A stretch of 49,254 bases of DNA, taken from Paramuribaculum intestinale (GTDB lineage: Bacteria > Bacteroidota > Bacteroidia > Bacteroidales > Muribaculaceae). Position 1 is the first letter of the stretch; each line of letters starts with the position of its first letter. The DNA is taken from NCBI RefSeq assembly GCF_003024925.1, contig NZ_PUED01000003.1, forward strand, positions 1-49,254, in the 5' to 3' direction. Under the pieces are notes generated by a model. That model searched no databases. It saw only the letters and a list, made by a program, of their open reading frames with translations, and had not been told where the DNA came from. The translations under genes and the position numbers were made by a program. This document shows, piece by piece, positions 23,999 through 32,479 of the stretch.

Positions 23999-25033
23999 AT
24001 GATAACCGAATTGAAAGATTTTGATCTGACACGCCACAATACTTTCGGTATGCGTGTGAAGTGTGCCAGATGGATAGAATACACATCGGCCGGCGATCTG
24101 CCTGAAATTATGCGGCAGATAGGCGATCTCCCCTTCAAGGCCATAGGGGAGGGGAGCAATCTGCTGTTTGAGGGCGACTACGACGGAGCATTGCTGCATT
24201 CGCGGGTGCTCGACATGGAGGCCGGAATCGACAATAACGGCGACTTTCTGCTGACGGCCGGTGCCGGACTGATTTTTGACGATGTCGTGGCTCACGTCTG
24301 CCGTGCCGGTATCTCTGGCATGGAAAATCTCTCGGCGATTCCGGGGCAGGTCGGGGCTGCTGCTGTGCAGAACATCGGTGCCTACGGCGTCGAAGTGGCC
24401 GACATAATCGACGAAGTGTTGTGCTACGATACCGCGGAGCGTCGTGAAGTGGCTTTCACGGCGTCGGACTGCCGATACGGCTACCGCATGTCGGTGTTCA
24501 AGACTCCGGAAGCGGCCGGGCGGTATATCGTCACCTCGGTACGCTTCCGTCTGCCCGCCGGAGCGGGTCCGCGTCTGGATTACGGCAATCTTCGTGCGTC
24601 GCTTGGCGACAAGGAGCCTACGCCGCTGTCGGTGCGTGAGGCTGTCATTGCAGTGCGCGATGCTAAGCTGCCTGCGGTCGATGAATTTGGCAGCGCCGGC
24701 AGTTTCTTCAAAAACCCGGTAGTCGACAGGAGTCTGTTTGAACGCATCGCGGCTCGGTATGACACCCTTCCTCCCCACTATGACCTTCCCGAATCGAAAG
24801 TCAAGATTCCGGCGGCATGGCTTATAGAGCAGTGCGGATTCAAGGGCATGGAGCGGGGCAATGTGGCCGTGTGGTCGCGCCAGCCGCTTATAATAGTCAA
24901 TCTCACGGGGCGCGCCGAGCCGCAGGAGATCATAGAGATGCAGCGCGACATCACCGAGGCTGTAGGCAAGCGCTTCGGCATCACGCTCCATCCTGAAGTA
25001 GAACATGTAATATCACCCCAAAACAAACCATAG
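23999..25033 (+). CDS. murB: UDP-N-acetylenolpyruvoylglucosamine reductase
   Basis: FAD/NADPH enzyme that reduces enolpyruvyl-UDP-GlcNAc to UDP-MurNAc in peptidoglycan synthesis. The 344-residue type I enzyme shows the FAD-binding block GEGSNLLF near 50-57, SAIPGQVGAAAVQNIGAYG near 112-130, YGYRMSVFK with the catalytic Arg163, SAGSFFKNP with the proton-donor Ser235, and the C-terminal HPEVE block with Glu333. It is followed with zero spacing by murA, so the two consecutive pathway steps form an operon in reverse pathway order. Confidence 0.96.
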   Translation: MITELKDFDLTRHNTFGMRVKCARWIEYTSAGDLPEIMRQIGDLPFKAIGEGSNLLFEGDYDGALLHSRVLDMEAGIDNNGDFLLTAGAGLIFDDVVAHVCRAGISGMENLSAIPGQVGAAAVQNIGAYGVEVADIIDEVLCYDTAERREVAFTASDCRYGYRMSVFKTPEAAGRYIVTSVRFRLPAGAGPRLDYGNLRASLGDKEPTPLSVREAVIAVRDAKLPAVDEFGSAGSFFKNPVVDRSLFERIAARYDTLPPHYDLPESKVKIPAAWLIEQCGFKGMERGNVAVWSRQPLIIVNLTGRAEPQEIIEMQRDITEAVGKRFGITLHPEVEHVISPQNKP

Positions 25034-26350
25034 ATGAGCACTTTTGTAATTGAGGGCGGCCACAGGCTTGCCGGAGAGATCGAACCACAGGGAGCCAAAA
25101 ACGAGTCGCTTCAGATCATAAGCGCTTGTCTGCTTACGCCGGAAGAGGTTCATGTCACAAACATCCCGGAGATACTCGATGTGCGCAATCTTATCGGACT
25201 GCTTGAGTGTATGGGAGTGAAGGTGGAGCGCAGGGGCAAGGGCGACTATCTGTTCAAGGCCGACGATATCGACACTGACTATATCACGTCGGAGGATTTC
25301 GTGAGGCGTTGCGCGTCGCTCCGCGGGTCGGTGCTCGTGGTCGGTCCGCTGCTGGCGCGTTTCGGAGAGGCGTTTTTCGCCAAGCCTGGCGGCGACAAGA
25401 TCGGTCGGCGCAAGGTTGATACACATATCACCGGAATGATGAATCTCGGGGCTTCGCTCGATTACGACGAAGCCAAGCGGGCATATCGTCTTACTGCGCC
25501 CGAAGGGGGGCTTCACGGCACATATATGCTGCTCGACGAGGCGTCGGTCACCGGCACGGCCAATATCATCATGGCTGCGGCTTTGGCTCATGGCACCACT
25601 ACGATATACAACGCCGCCTGTGAACCATACGTGCAGCAGCTGTGTCGGTTGCTATCGGCCATGGGACTGGAAATAGAGGGTATAGCATCGAATCTGCTGA
25701 CCATACATGGCGCGGAGCGGCTTCACGGCGCCGAACACCGTATATTGCCCGACATGATCGAGGTGGGCAGTTTCATAGGCATGGCAGCGCTCAACTCGAG
25801 CGAGATCACGGTCAAGAATGTGTCGTATGACAATCTTGGCATCATTCCCGACAGTTTCCGCCGGCTGGGTATCGCGCTTGAGCGTCGCGGCGACGATATA
25901 TATGTGCCGGCGCAGGATGTTTATGAGATAGAAACTGCGCTCGACGGCTCGATACTGAATATCGCCGACGCGCCATGGCCGGGGCTAACGCCCGACCTGC
26001 TGTCGGTGATGCTCGTAGTGGCCACGCAATGTCGCGGCTCGGTGCTGATACATCAGAAGATGTTCGAGAGCCGTCTGTTCTTCGTCGACCGTCTGATCGA
26101 TATGGGTGCACAGATAATGCTGTGCGATCCGCACCGTGCTGTCGTGATCGGTCTTGACCACAAAAACACTCTGAAGGCCAACCGTATGCTGTCGCCCGAC
26201 ATCCGTGCGGGCATTGCTCTGCTGCTGGCGGCCATGTCGGCCAAAGGCACGAGCGAGATAGGCAATATCTCCCAGATCGACCGTGGCTATGAGGATATCG
26301 ACAATCGCCTGAATGCGCTTGGCGCGCATATATTCCGTCGTCCTGATTGA
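25034..26350 (+). CDS. murA: UDP-N-acetylglucosamine 1-carboxyvinyltransferase, Asp in place of active-site Cys
   Basis: Adds enolpyruvate from phosphoenolpyruvate to UDP-GlcNAc, the first committed step of peptidoglycan synthesis. The 438-residue protein has the family start EGGHRLAGEIEPQGAKNES (Lys22 and Asn23 are substrate contacts). The catalytic loop reads AKPGGDKIGRRKVDTH: Asp121 (codon GAC at 25394-25396) stands where E. coli has Cys115. Enzymes with Asp there stay active but cannot be alkylated by fosfomycin, as is known for Mycobacterium and Chlamydia MurA. The C-terminus NISQIDRGYEDI is also typical. Starts directly after the murB stop. Confidence 0.95.
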   Translation: MSTFVIEGGHRLAGEIEPQGAKNESLQIISACLLTPEEVHVTNIPEILDVRNLIGLLECMGVKVERRGKGDYLFKADDIDTDYITSEDFVRRCASLRGSVLVVGPLLARFGEAFFAKPGGDKIGRRKVDTHITGMMNLGASLDYDEAKRAYRLTAPEGGLHGTYMLLDEASVTGTANIIMAAALAHGTTTIYNAACEPYVQQLCRLLSAMGLEIEGIASNLLTIHGAERLHGAEHRILPDMIEVGSFIGMAALNSSEITVKNVSYDNLGIIPDSFRRLGIALERRGDDIYVPAQDVYEIETALDGSILNIADAPWPGLTPDLLSVMLVVATQCRGSVLIHQKMFESRLFFVDRLIDMGAQIMLCDPHRAVVIGLDHKNTLKANRMLSPDIRAGIALLLAAMSAKGTSEIGNISQIDRGYEDIDNRLNALGAHIFRRPD

Positions 26351-26388
26351 TGGACGGTACTGACGTTTTTTTCCAACTGCATAATAAA

Positions 26389-26440
26389 CTGACGGCGCTG
26401 TATCCGGGGTTGAATCCCGTACAGTGCCGTCAGTTGTTTC
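26389..26440 (+). terminator. Terminator after murA
   Basis: CTGACGGCGCTGTA (26389-26402) pairs with TACAGTGCCGTCAG (26420-26433) with one G-T pair, followed by TTGTTTC. It also separates murA from the convergent T9SS operon. Confidence 0.8.
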
Positions 26441-26463
26441 AATAATTTCTATCTTGCGTCATC

Positions 26464-27543
26464 TCATTTGCGCCTGTTGCGCACGCTACGTGTTGCAGCG
26501 GGAGTGGAGCGTCGACTGCGCGACTTTTTCTTGACAGTTTTGTCAGCTTTCTTAGAGGCGCCACGCGCTGCCGAGATCCGTCGCGACTTTGGTGCGTCGG
26601 CTGTAGCTGCGGTCGTGGTGTCGGATGCGGCTTTCATCTCTTCACGTCGGGCGATTTCTTCGGGATCGGGCACCCACAGGGCGTCGGCAAAAGCGTCGAT
26701 GCGCTTGTCTATGCTGTCGCGTGCATGTTTCAGATCGTCGGGATCGGGATATAGCTGCGACATCGACTTGTTGCGCAGATTGCGAGTCTTGAATATCTCG
26801 CCGTTGTAGAGATTGAGGTTGAAATAGTCTTCGAGAGTTGATGACGCCACGTGATTTTCATCGCTCAGAAACACCGATGTAAGAGCTAGATGCGGTTTCA
26901 GATCGTCATATCTCACCCAGAACATCGGATATCTGACAGCTTCCTGTCCGAACTCTTCGGTGCGGTGGAGCACCGGACATATGGCCTCTATGCGGCGGCG
27001 CATGCGCGAGTCGCGACGGTCGAATTCATTGCTTTCGATGATGAAGTAGCTGAGTATTTCGGTCGAAGGCATGTCCACATCGGCGATCTCGTAGAGAGGG
27101 CGTCGTTCGGTCGATCCTTTGGCGTCGGTGTGCATGATCTGGAAGCGGTCGAGCATATCCTTTACGTTCAGCCGGTTGGTTTCGCTGAAGTTTTCACGGC
27201 CGTCGAGATACTCGTAGGCCGTAATGTTATTGCCGGCGATAAGTCGTAGCATCAGCCTGAAGAGATTGTCCTGGCCGTCGGCGGCCTCTTCGGGATAATA
27301 CAGCACTGCGTTGGCCGGATCGTTGAGGTCAAGCGATCGGTACACGACATTCATCCATGCCGGATCAGTCGTTTTTACCTCGGTGGCGCTGCCGGCAGCC
27401 GTATTGACGCCGCCGCGTGCTGTTGTGCGGTGTGTATCGGAGGTGGCGCTTTTACGGCTGATGCCGCTGCTGACGCTTTTCTGCGCCATGATGCAGGGCA
27501 TTGCTGCCGACATTATTATTATGGCTGTGAGTATGCGTTTCAT
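26464..27543 (-). CDS. porN: Type IX secretion component PorN/GldN
   Basis: Periplasmic protein that forms, with PorK, the large ring under the outer membrane in the type IX secretion system. The 359-residue protein has a signal peptide ending near CIMAQ (residue 20) and the GldN block WMNVVYRSLDLNDPANAVLYYPEE near residues 64-87, then IFKTRNLRNKSMSQLYPDPDD. The last 45 residues are strongly basic (stretches such as KKADKTVKKKSRSRRS), unlike the rest. It is the last gene of the operon, 19 nt after porM. Confidence 0.92.
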   Translation of the reverse strand: MKRILTAIIIMSAAMPCIMAQKSVSSGISRKSATSDTHRTTARGGVNTAAGSATEVKTTDPAWMNVVYRSLDLNDPANAVLYYPEEAADGQDNLFRLMLRLIAGNNITAYEYLDGRENFSETNRLNVKDMLDRFQIMHTDAKGSTERRPLYEIADVDMPSTEILSYFIIESNEFDRRDSRMRRRIEAICPVLHRTEEFGQEAVRYPMFWVRYDDLKPHLALTSVFLSDENHVASSTLEDYFNLNLYNGEIFKTRNLRNKSMSQLYPDPDDLKHARDSIDKRIDAFADALWVPDPEEIARREEMKAASDTTTAATADAPKSRRISAARGASKKADKTVKKKSRSRRSTPAATRSVRNRRK

Positions 27544-27562
27544 TTCCTGATAATGGATTTGG

Positions 27563-29128
27563 TCAGTTGACTATTACTTCCACCGGGCTGAGGGTGCGTT
27601 CTGACCCGTCGGGTCCGATGGCTTTGATGCGTGATATGAAGAAGCGTTTTCCTCGCGAGAGGCGCCGGAACTGTTCGAGCTGACGGCGCGAGAAGTCGGC
27701 TCCGTCCGATTTTTCAAGCAGGGCGTTGCCCATCGAGTCGAAAAATACTGTTTCGAACGACTGGACTTTGAAGTCGATGTCAAGCACTCCGTCATCGATC
27801 GCCGCTCCGAGTCCCTTTGAGGCAAGCAGTGACGCCTTGGCTATCGGACGTCCTCCCTTGTAGCGTTCGGTGCGTCCGTCGGCCGATCCGACGGCGATGT
27901 AGGCCGATGGATCGGGAAGCTGCCTCACCTTGAATGTGTGGGTAGCCACAGGCTGTACGGCTCCGTGGCCGTTGACGCTGACTTTGATCACGGCTTCCGA
28001 TACTTTGGCGTCGGGGCGTGCGTTCCAGTGTCCGGCATTGCGTGTTAGCTGTCCGCCGGTCATTGTAGCGGTGACCTGTTCGGTTGCAGCGCCGGGAACG
28101 GCTATCTCAATGGGGTTGTCTATGCCTGCGTAGAGCACATTCATCATGGTGGCCGAAACGGCTGCTGTCGGCTCGATAACAGTATATCCCGATTCAAAAG
28201 GATGGCTCGCCACGGAGCCGTCGCCAAGCGGCACCTCGAGCGATCCTTTCAGTGTGAATTCTCCGCTTGCAGCCGGTGAGAATTCATATCTTGCCACTCC
28301 GGGTTCATAGCGTCGGCCTCCGATCACCATTACCGGACGTGCCGTCGTGTCGAGTGCTGCAAGCACTATGTCGGCCGAATACCGGCTGCCGCGCATCACG
28401 TAGCGCGATTCGGGTATGACAAACGCTTTCAGAGAGTTGACGCGGACGTCGCCGGCGTCGACCGACGCAAGCAGCGACGACAGGGCCTCGCCTTCGGAAT
28501 ACAGGATGTCGTTCTGCAGCTTGGTGAGCAGCGCCACCGCCGCCACCACGGGCTGATTCTCGAAGCGGATGTTCTCCCAGCGGCGTTCCACGTCGGATCC
28601 TTCGGTGCGTTTCCCGTCGGTCGACAGCATCGACGCTATGCCGCGGCGTTTTATGGAGTCGCTGACCGCTTCGGCGGCAATGGTGCGGAACGATTCTATG
28701 CTGTGGCGTAGCCGCTCTCCGTTGCGGGTCAACGGATTGAGCATCACGACCGACGACGCCTCAAGATTTTCGCGGTTGTCGATATGGTCGAGTGTTGCGT
28801 CGTCGCCGTCGACATACCGCACAATTGCGAGTTTGAGTGAGTCGATCATGCCCACAAGCCGTGATGCTTCGTCGCGCAGCTCTTTCGCGCGCCGGTGCCA
28901 CCCGGCGGCTTTGTCGGGATTATTGTCGGCTGCAGTGGCGAGAGTATGATATACAGCATCGTTGCGGCGGGCTACGGTCTGGTTCGACAGGTCGAGTCCC
29001 TCCTCAACCTGCGTGAAGCCGTCGAGCACGTCGCTTGAAACATTGAGCGCAAGCATGGCTGTCAGGACGATATACATGAGGTTTATCATCTTCTGACGCG
29101 GCGACATGCGTGATCCTGAGGATGCCAT
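27563..29128 (-). CDS. porM: Type IX secretion component PorM/GldM
   Basis: Inner-membrane motor subunit: one N-terminal membrane helix (MINLMYIVLTAMLALNVSS near residues 13-31) pairs with PorL to convert proton motive force into movement, and a long periplasmic part reaches the PorKN ring. The 521 residues follow the GldM plan: helical D1 domain after the membrane segment, then three beta-rich domains, ending in SRIKAIGPDGSERTLSPVEV. Four nt separate it from porL. Confidence 0.94.
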   Translation of the reverse strand: MASSGSRMSPRQKMINLMYIVLTAMLALNVSSDVLDGFTQVEEGLDLSNQTVARRNDAVYHTLATAADNNPDKAAGWHRRAKELRDEASRLVGMIDSLKLAIVRYVDGDDATLDHIDNRENLEASSVVMLNPLTRNGERLRHSIESFRTIAAEAVSDSIKRRGIASMLSTDGKRTEGSDVERRWENIRFENQPVVAAVALLTKLQNDILYSEGEALSSLLASVDAGDVRVNSLKAFVIPESRYVMRGSRYSADIVLAALDTTARPVMVIGGRRYEPGVARYEFSPAASGEFTLKGSLEVPLGDGSVASHPFESGYTVIEPTAAVSATMMNVLYAGIDNPIEIAVPGAATEQVTATMTGGQLTRNAGHWNARPDAKVSEAVIKVSVNGHGAVQPVATHTFKVRQLPDPSAYIAVGSADGRTERYKGGRPIAKASLLASKGLGAAIDDGVLDIDFKVQSFETVFFDSMGNALLEKSDGADFSRRQLEQFRRLSRGKRFFISRIKAIGPDGSERTLSPVEVIVN

Positions 29129-29132
29129 CGGA

Positions 29133-29963
29133 TCAGTCGGGATTTGTGGCCGACGTCTGCCTGTTCGACATGTTGACTGTCATTGCCTGAAGCATGCGTT
29201 CGTAGATCAGGTTGAGCTGCTGCATGTGTGAGGTGAGTTTTTCCGCTTCCTGATGGTATTGCTCGCTCCGTCGGGCTGTTTCCTCATACATCCGGCGCAT
29301 GTCGGTCATGCCGCGGTTGACGCTGTCGAATGCGTCGAGCTGCGCTGCCACGTTGCGAAGTTGCACGTCATAGATGGTGTTGAGCCCGGATATGTTGCGG
29401 TTGAGCGTGGTCATCTGTTCGATATATCCGTCGAGTGTTTCTCCGAGGGTTTTGACGCTCTGCTCAATCTGTGCGGATGCCTCGGCCGGGAACGGTGTCT
29501 GTCCGCCGGCCGTTGTCGGAGTCCCTGCGGCTATGACTGCATGCTGTCCGGAGGCAGTGGCGAAGACGGTATGCTGCGCTTCCGCCTGTCGTGGTGCTGC
29601 GGATCGTTGTGGTGCGGCTGGTGAGTCATTCTGTAGTGGCGCAGTGCCGGCGGGTGTTGAAGCAGGCTGGATTGTCGTCGCGGCCCCTTCTGCCACGGTA
29701 TGGCTGCCGGTCAGGATATGTTCCCAGTCGGGTTCGCGCGGGGGACGGTCGAAAGCTGTAAGTATGAACATCATCACCTCCGTGCCCATGCCGATCGACA
29801 GCAGTGTGTCGCCCCCTGAAAGATGGAGTATCTTGAACAGGGCGCCGAGTATGACGATGGCAGCGCCAAGAGAGTAGGCTATATTGAAGAAACGCTGTCC
29901 GTTCTCACCGGAGAGGAAGCGCTCCACTACGTTGCGGTATCGTTTGATCTTTCCCATAATCAT
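29133..29963 (-). CDS. porL: Type IX secretion component PorL/GldL
   Basis: Inner-membrane motor subunit of the type IX system, forming a pentamer around PorM dimers. The 276-residue protein has two membrane helices near residues 24-42 and 50-68 (FFNIAYSLGAAIVILGALFKIL and LLSIGMGTEVMMFILTAF). The first carries the family's conserved Lys-Ile-Leu-His (KILH) edge and the second a Glu in GTEVMM; PorL membrane acidic residues are linked to proton flow. A Pro/Ala/Thr-rich stretch (about 85-150) and a helical C-terminus follow. The ATG at 29963 overlaps the porK stop (ATGA); the longer frame to 30230 lies inside porK and is rejected. Confidence 0.93.
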   Translation of the reverse strand: MIMGKIKRYRNVVERFLSGENGQRFFNIAYSLGAAIVILGALFKILHLSGGDTLLSIGMGTEVMMFILTAFDRPPREPDWEHILTGSHTVAEGAATTIQPASTPAGTAPLQNDSPAAPQRSAAPRQAEAQHTVFATASGQHAVIAAGTPTTAGGQTPFPAEASAQIEQSVKTLGETLDGYIEQMTTLNRNISGLNTIYDVQLRNVAAQLDAFDSVNRGMTDMRRMYEETARRSEQYHQEAEKLTSHMQQLNLIYERMLQAMTVNMSNRQTSATNPD

Positions 29964-31411
29964 TTTCTTTTTTTGTTGCCGCCCTGACCTTGGGCGAATC
30001 CTATGTTGGTGCGCACACACCGGAAGCCGATGAACGATCGCTGTTCGTTCTGGTATTCCCACATGCGTATGTCTGATCTGATGTTGTGTGCCACATCTTT
30101 CCATGATCCTCCGCGCACTATCTTGCGTTTCAGGCGGTAGGGGTCGTCGGGTGCGGCATTGTAGCGGTATTCCGGGTTGAGATCGCTCTTGATGGTGCTT
30201 ACGCTCTCGGTGTAGGCTGTGGATGTCCATTCGCTGACGTTGCCGGCCATGTCGTAGAGTCCGAAATCATTGGGAGCGTATGTCCCTACCCGTGATGTTA
30301 TGATATGTCCGTCCTGCACATAGTTGCCCTCCTGTGGCTTGAAATTGGCATAGAAGCACCCTTTTTCCTCTGTCAGTGGCAGATCGCCTTCCCAGGGATA
30401 TTTATTGTCGCTGACGCCGGCTCTGGCGGCATACTCCCATTCGGCTTCGGTGGGGAGGCGGTATGGCTCAATATATACGCCCTCTCGGCCTATCGAGCGA
30501 CGGAGGAATGCCGTGCGCCATGCGGCGAAGGCATTGGCCTGCTCCCAGCTGACTCCTACCACTGGATAATCGTTGTAGCCGCCGTGGGAGAAATACATTC
30601 TCACGTACGGCTCGTTGTAGGCGTTGTCAAAGTCGTTGATCCACGCCGTAGTGTCGGGGTACACGTTGACAATATAGGTGTTGACAAAGTCGTATTCGCT
30701 TGAGAGCGCACGCGATATTGTGCGGCGTATGATTTCGCCGTCCTCGTCGATCCATGCGGTGTCTTTTGTTATTACCGGCACGTCGGTCGGCACAGGGCGG
30801 TCGGTGTTGTATTCGCGACGGCGCGGGTCGCGACGGTATTTGCGTCTGACGGCTTCCGACTGGTCGTAGACTTCGTACCGGTAGTTGAGCTGTGTGTCGT
30901 CAAGCTCGCGTGCTCCGGTGATAGGGTTGGTGCGGTAGAGGCTTTCGATGGCTCTCTGCTCGTCTTCGTCGGGATTGCGCCATGGTATCGGCTTGGCCCA
31001 GTTGAGATGTGGCGTCACCGGATTTCCGTCGCGGTCTTCGTCGATCTTGTATTCCTCATTGCCTCCGTAGGCCGGATCGGCGAGGCGCTCGCGTATGATG
31101 GAGTCGCGCACCCAGAATACAAATTGTTTGTATTCGGCGTTTGTCACTTCGGTTTCATCCATCCAGAAGGCGTCGACCGAAATGCCGTGTGCGTCGGCCC
31201 GGAGTCCCCAGAGCGAATCGGACTCCTGCGGGCCGGCTTTGATTGATCCGCGGTCTACGAGTGCCATTCCGTAGGGAGCGGGTTCGGCCCATGTAGCTGC
31301 GCCCACGCCTGTCAGTTCGCCGCCCGATGCGTTGCGGCTTCCTGAAGCGCATGAGGCCAGCACGATCGAAGCCGTGGCTGCAGCGATATATGTCCTAAAG
31401 TCTGATGTCAT
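29960..31411 (-). CDS. porK: Type IX secretion lipoprotein PorK/GldK (FGE-sulfatase domain)
   Basis: Outer-membrane lipoprotein forming the periplasmic ring with PorN. Signal peptide with lipobox LASC (Cys21). The body has the formylglycine-generating-enzyme fold used structurally: FWMDETEVTNAEYKQF near residues 80-95, PVVGVSWEQANAFAAWR near 270-286, LPTEAEWEYAARAG near 306-319, and the C-terminal GGSWKD...SFIGFRCVR. Active-site Cys residues of true FGE enzymes are not evident, consistent with a scaffold role. Overlaps porL by 4 nt and follows porP by 27 nt. Confidence 0.94.
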   Translation of the reverse strand: MTSDFRTYIAAATASIVLASCASGSRNASGGELTGVGAATWAEPAPYGMALVDRGSIKAGPQESDSLWGLRADAHGISVDAFWMDETEVTNAEYKQFVFWVRDSIIRERLADPAYGGNEEYKIDEDRDGNPVTPHLNWAKPIPWRNPDEDEQRAIESLYRTNPITGARELDDTQLNYRYEVYDQSEAVRRKYRRDPRRREYNTDRPVPTDVPVITKDTAWIDEDGEIIRRTISRALSSEYDFVNTYIVNVYPDTTAWINDFDNAYNEPYVRMYFSHGGYNDYPVVGVSWEQANAFAAWRTAFLRRSIGREGVYIEPYRLPTEAEWEYAARAGVSDNKYPWEGDLPLTEEKGCFYANFKPQEGNYVQDGHIITSRVGTYAPNDFGLYDMAGNVSEWTSTAYTESVSTIKSDLNPEYRYNAAPDDPYRLKRKIVRGGSWKDVAHNIRSDIRMWEYQNEQRSFIGFRCVRTNIGFAQGQGGNKKRK

Positions 31412-31438
31412 ACTATGTATTATGCTGTATGTCGTTGT

Positions 31439-32479
31439 TTACATAAATCTGATGCTTTTCTGCTTATGGCGGTTTTTTTCGCCCAGATCAAGTTTCATCG
31501 CATAGCCTGCGAATATCTCGTGGCTTCCGGAGCTTGCCACGGATATCTTGCCGGTGGGATAGTCGTAGGCATATCCGAGAAAGAACCCGCGGAATTCGCC
31601 CGACAGGCTGACGCTCAGCGTATCGTCGTGACGATATCCGACTCCCAGCGATACCATCTTTTTCCACCGCAGTCGCGCTGTCAGTGAAAGTCGTGTGAAT
31701 CTGAAGTCGGTGGCCATCATGGCGGAGGGCATCAGTTCAAATAACGTGGAACTTATCGGAATATTGCCTCCGGTCATCAGATATAGTGTGCGGCGGGCCT
31801 GGAACTCGTATTCTCCGGCGCTTCCGTTGCTTCCGGAGGAAGAGGATGATCCGTTTTCGTCTGATTCGTCTTCGCCGGCACGTGATGTGACCGGTGAATC
31901 GGTTGAGAATGTGACCGTAGGCGCATTAAGATGGGTCATGGATGCGGATGCCCAGAAGTTGCGTCGGCTGTAATATATGCCGGCTCCGATGTCGAGCGCT
32001 GATCCACTGACGTCCACCCGTGGTATAGCTTCGTCCGTGTCGTCGTGATATTCGTCGTCGGCAGGTATGTAGACTTCCGATCCTCTGAACTTTTCGTTGA
32101 GCACTCCCGGCTGCACTCCTATCGCGAGGTAGCCTCCAGCCAGTTTGATGTGATAGCTCAGCTGCAGTCCCATGTTGAGATCGTCGTAGAGTCCCTGCTT
32201 TTCCTGACGGATGGCGATTCCGGCTCCGAAACGCTTGCCTGTGAGGCGAAACGGGGAGTCGGCTACGCCGATGAATGCGCGTGGAGCATTGTCTATGCCG
32301 GTCCATTGCATGCGTGAGCCTAACCTGAAACGCATCAGGTCGGTTGTGCCGGTAGCTGCTGGATTGTAGAATGATTTTACCTCATAGTACTGCGACAGCA
32401 GAGGATCGGTCTGCGCGATGACCGGCGCTGACGATAGCGAGAGTCCTAAGGCCAGAGATGTGTAAAGGCGGCGCATCAT
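31439..32479 (-). CDS. porP: Type IX secretion membrane protein PorP/SprF
   Basis: Outer-membrane beta-barrel of the PorP/SprF family, which links T9SS surface or cargo proteins to the machinery. Signal peptide ends near VIAQ (residue 23). Family marks: DPLLSQYYEVKSFYNPAATG near 25-44, and repeated barrel strands ending in EIFAGYAMKLDL. A low-complexity acidic/serine loop (EDESDENGSSSSSGSNGS, about residues 203-220) looks like a surface loop insertion. The start overlaps the porT stop by 4 nt (ATGATG context). Confidence 0.92.
   Translation of the reverse strand: MMRRLYTSLALGLSLSSAPVIAQTDPLLSQYYEVKSFYNPAATGTTDLMRFRLGSRMQWTGIDNAPRAFIGVADSPFRLTGKRFGAGIAIRQEKQGLYDDLNMGLQLSYHIKLAGGYLAIGVQPGVLNEKFRGSEVYIPADDEYHDDTDEAIPRVDVSGSALDIGAGIYYSRRNFWASASMTHLNAPTVTFSTDSPVTSRAGEDESDENGSSSSSGSNGSAGEYEFQARRTLYLMTGGNIPISSTLFELMPSAMMATDFRFTRLSLTARLRWKKMVSLGVGYRHDDTLSVSLSGEFRGFFLGYAYDYPTGKISVASSGSHEIFAGYAMKLDLGEKNRHKQKSIRFM

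Noticed and set aside
29963-30230. N-terminal extension of porL into porK.
   Set aside because: The extension is in the shadow frame of porK, and the ATG at 29963 overlaps the porK stop, the usual coupling.
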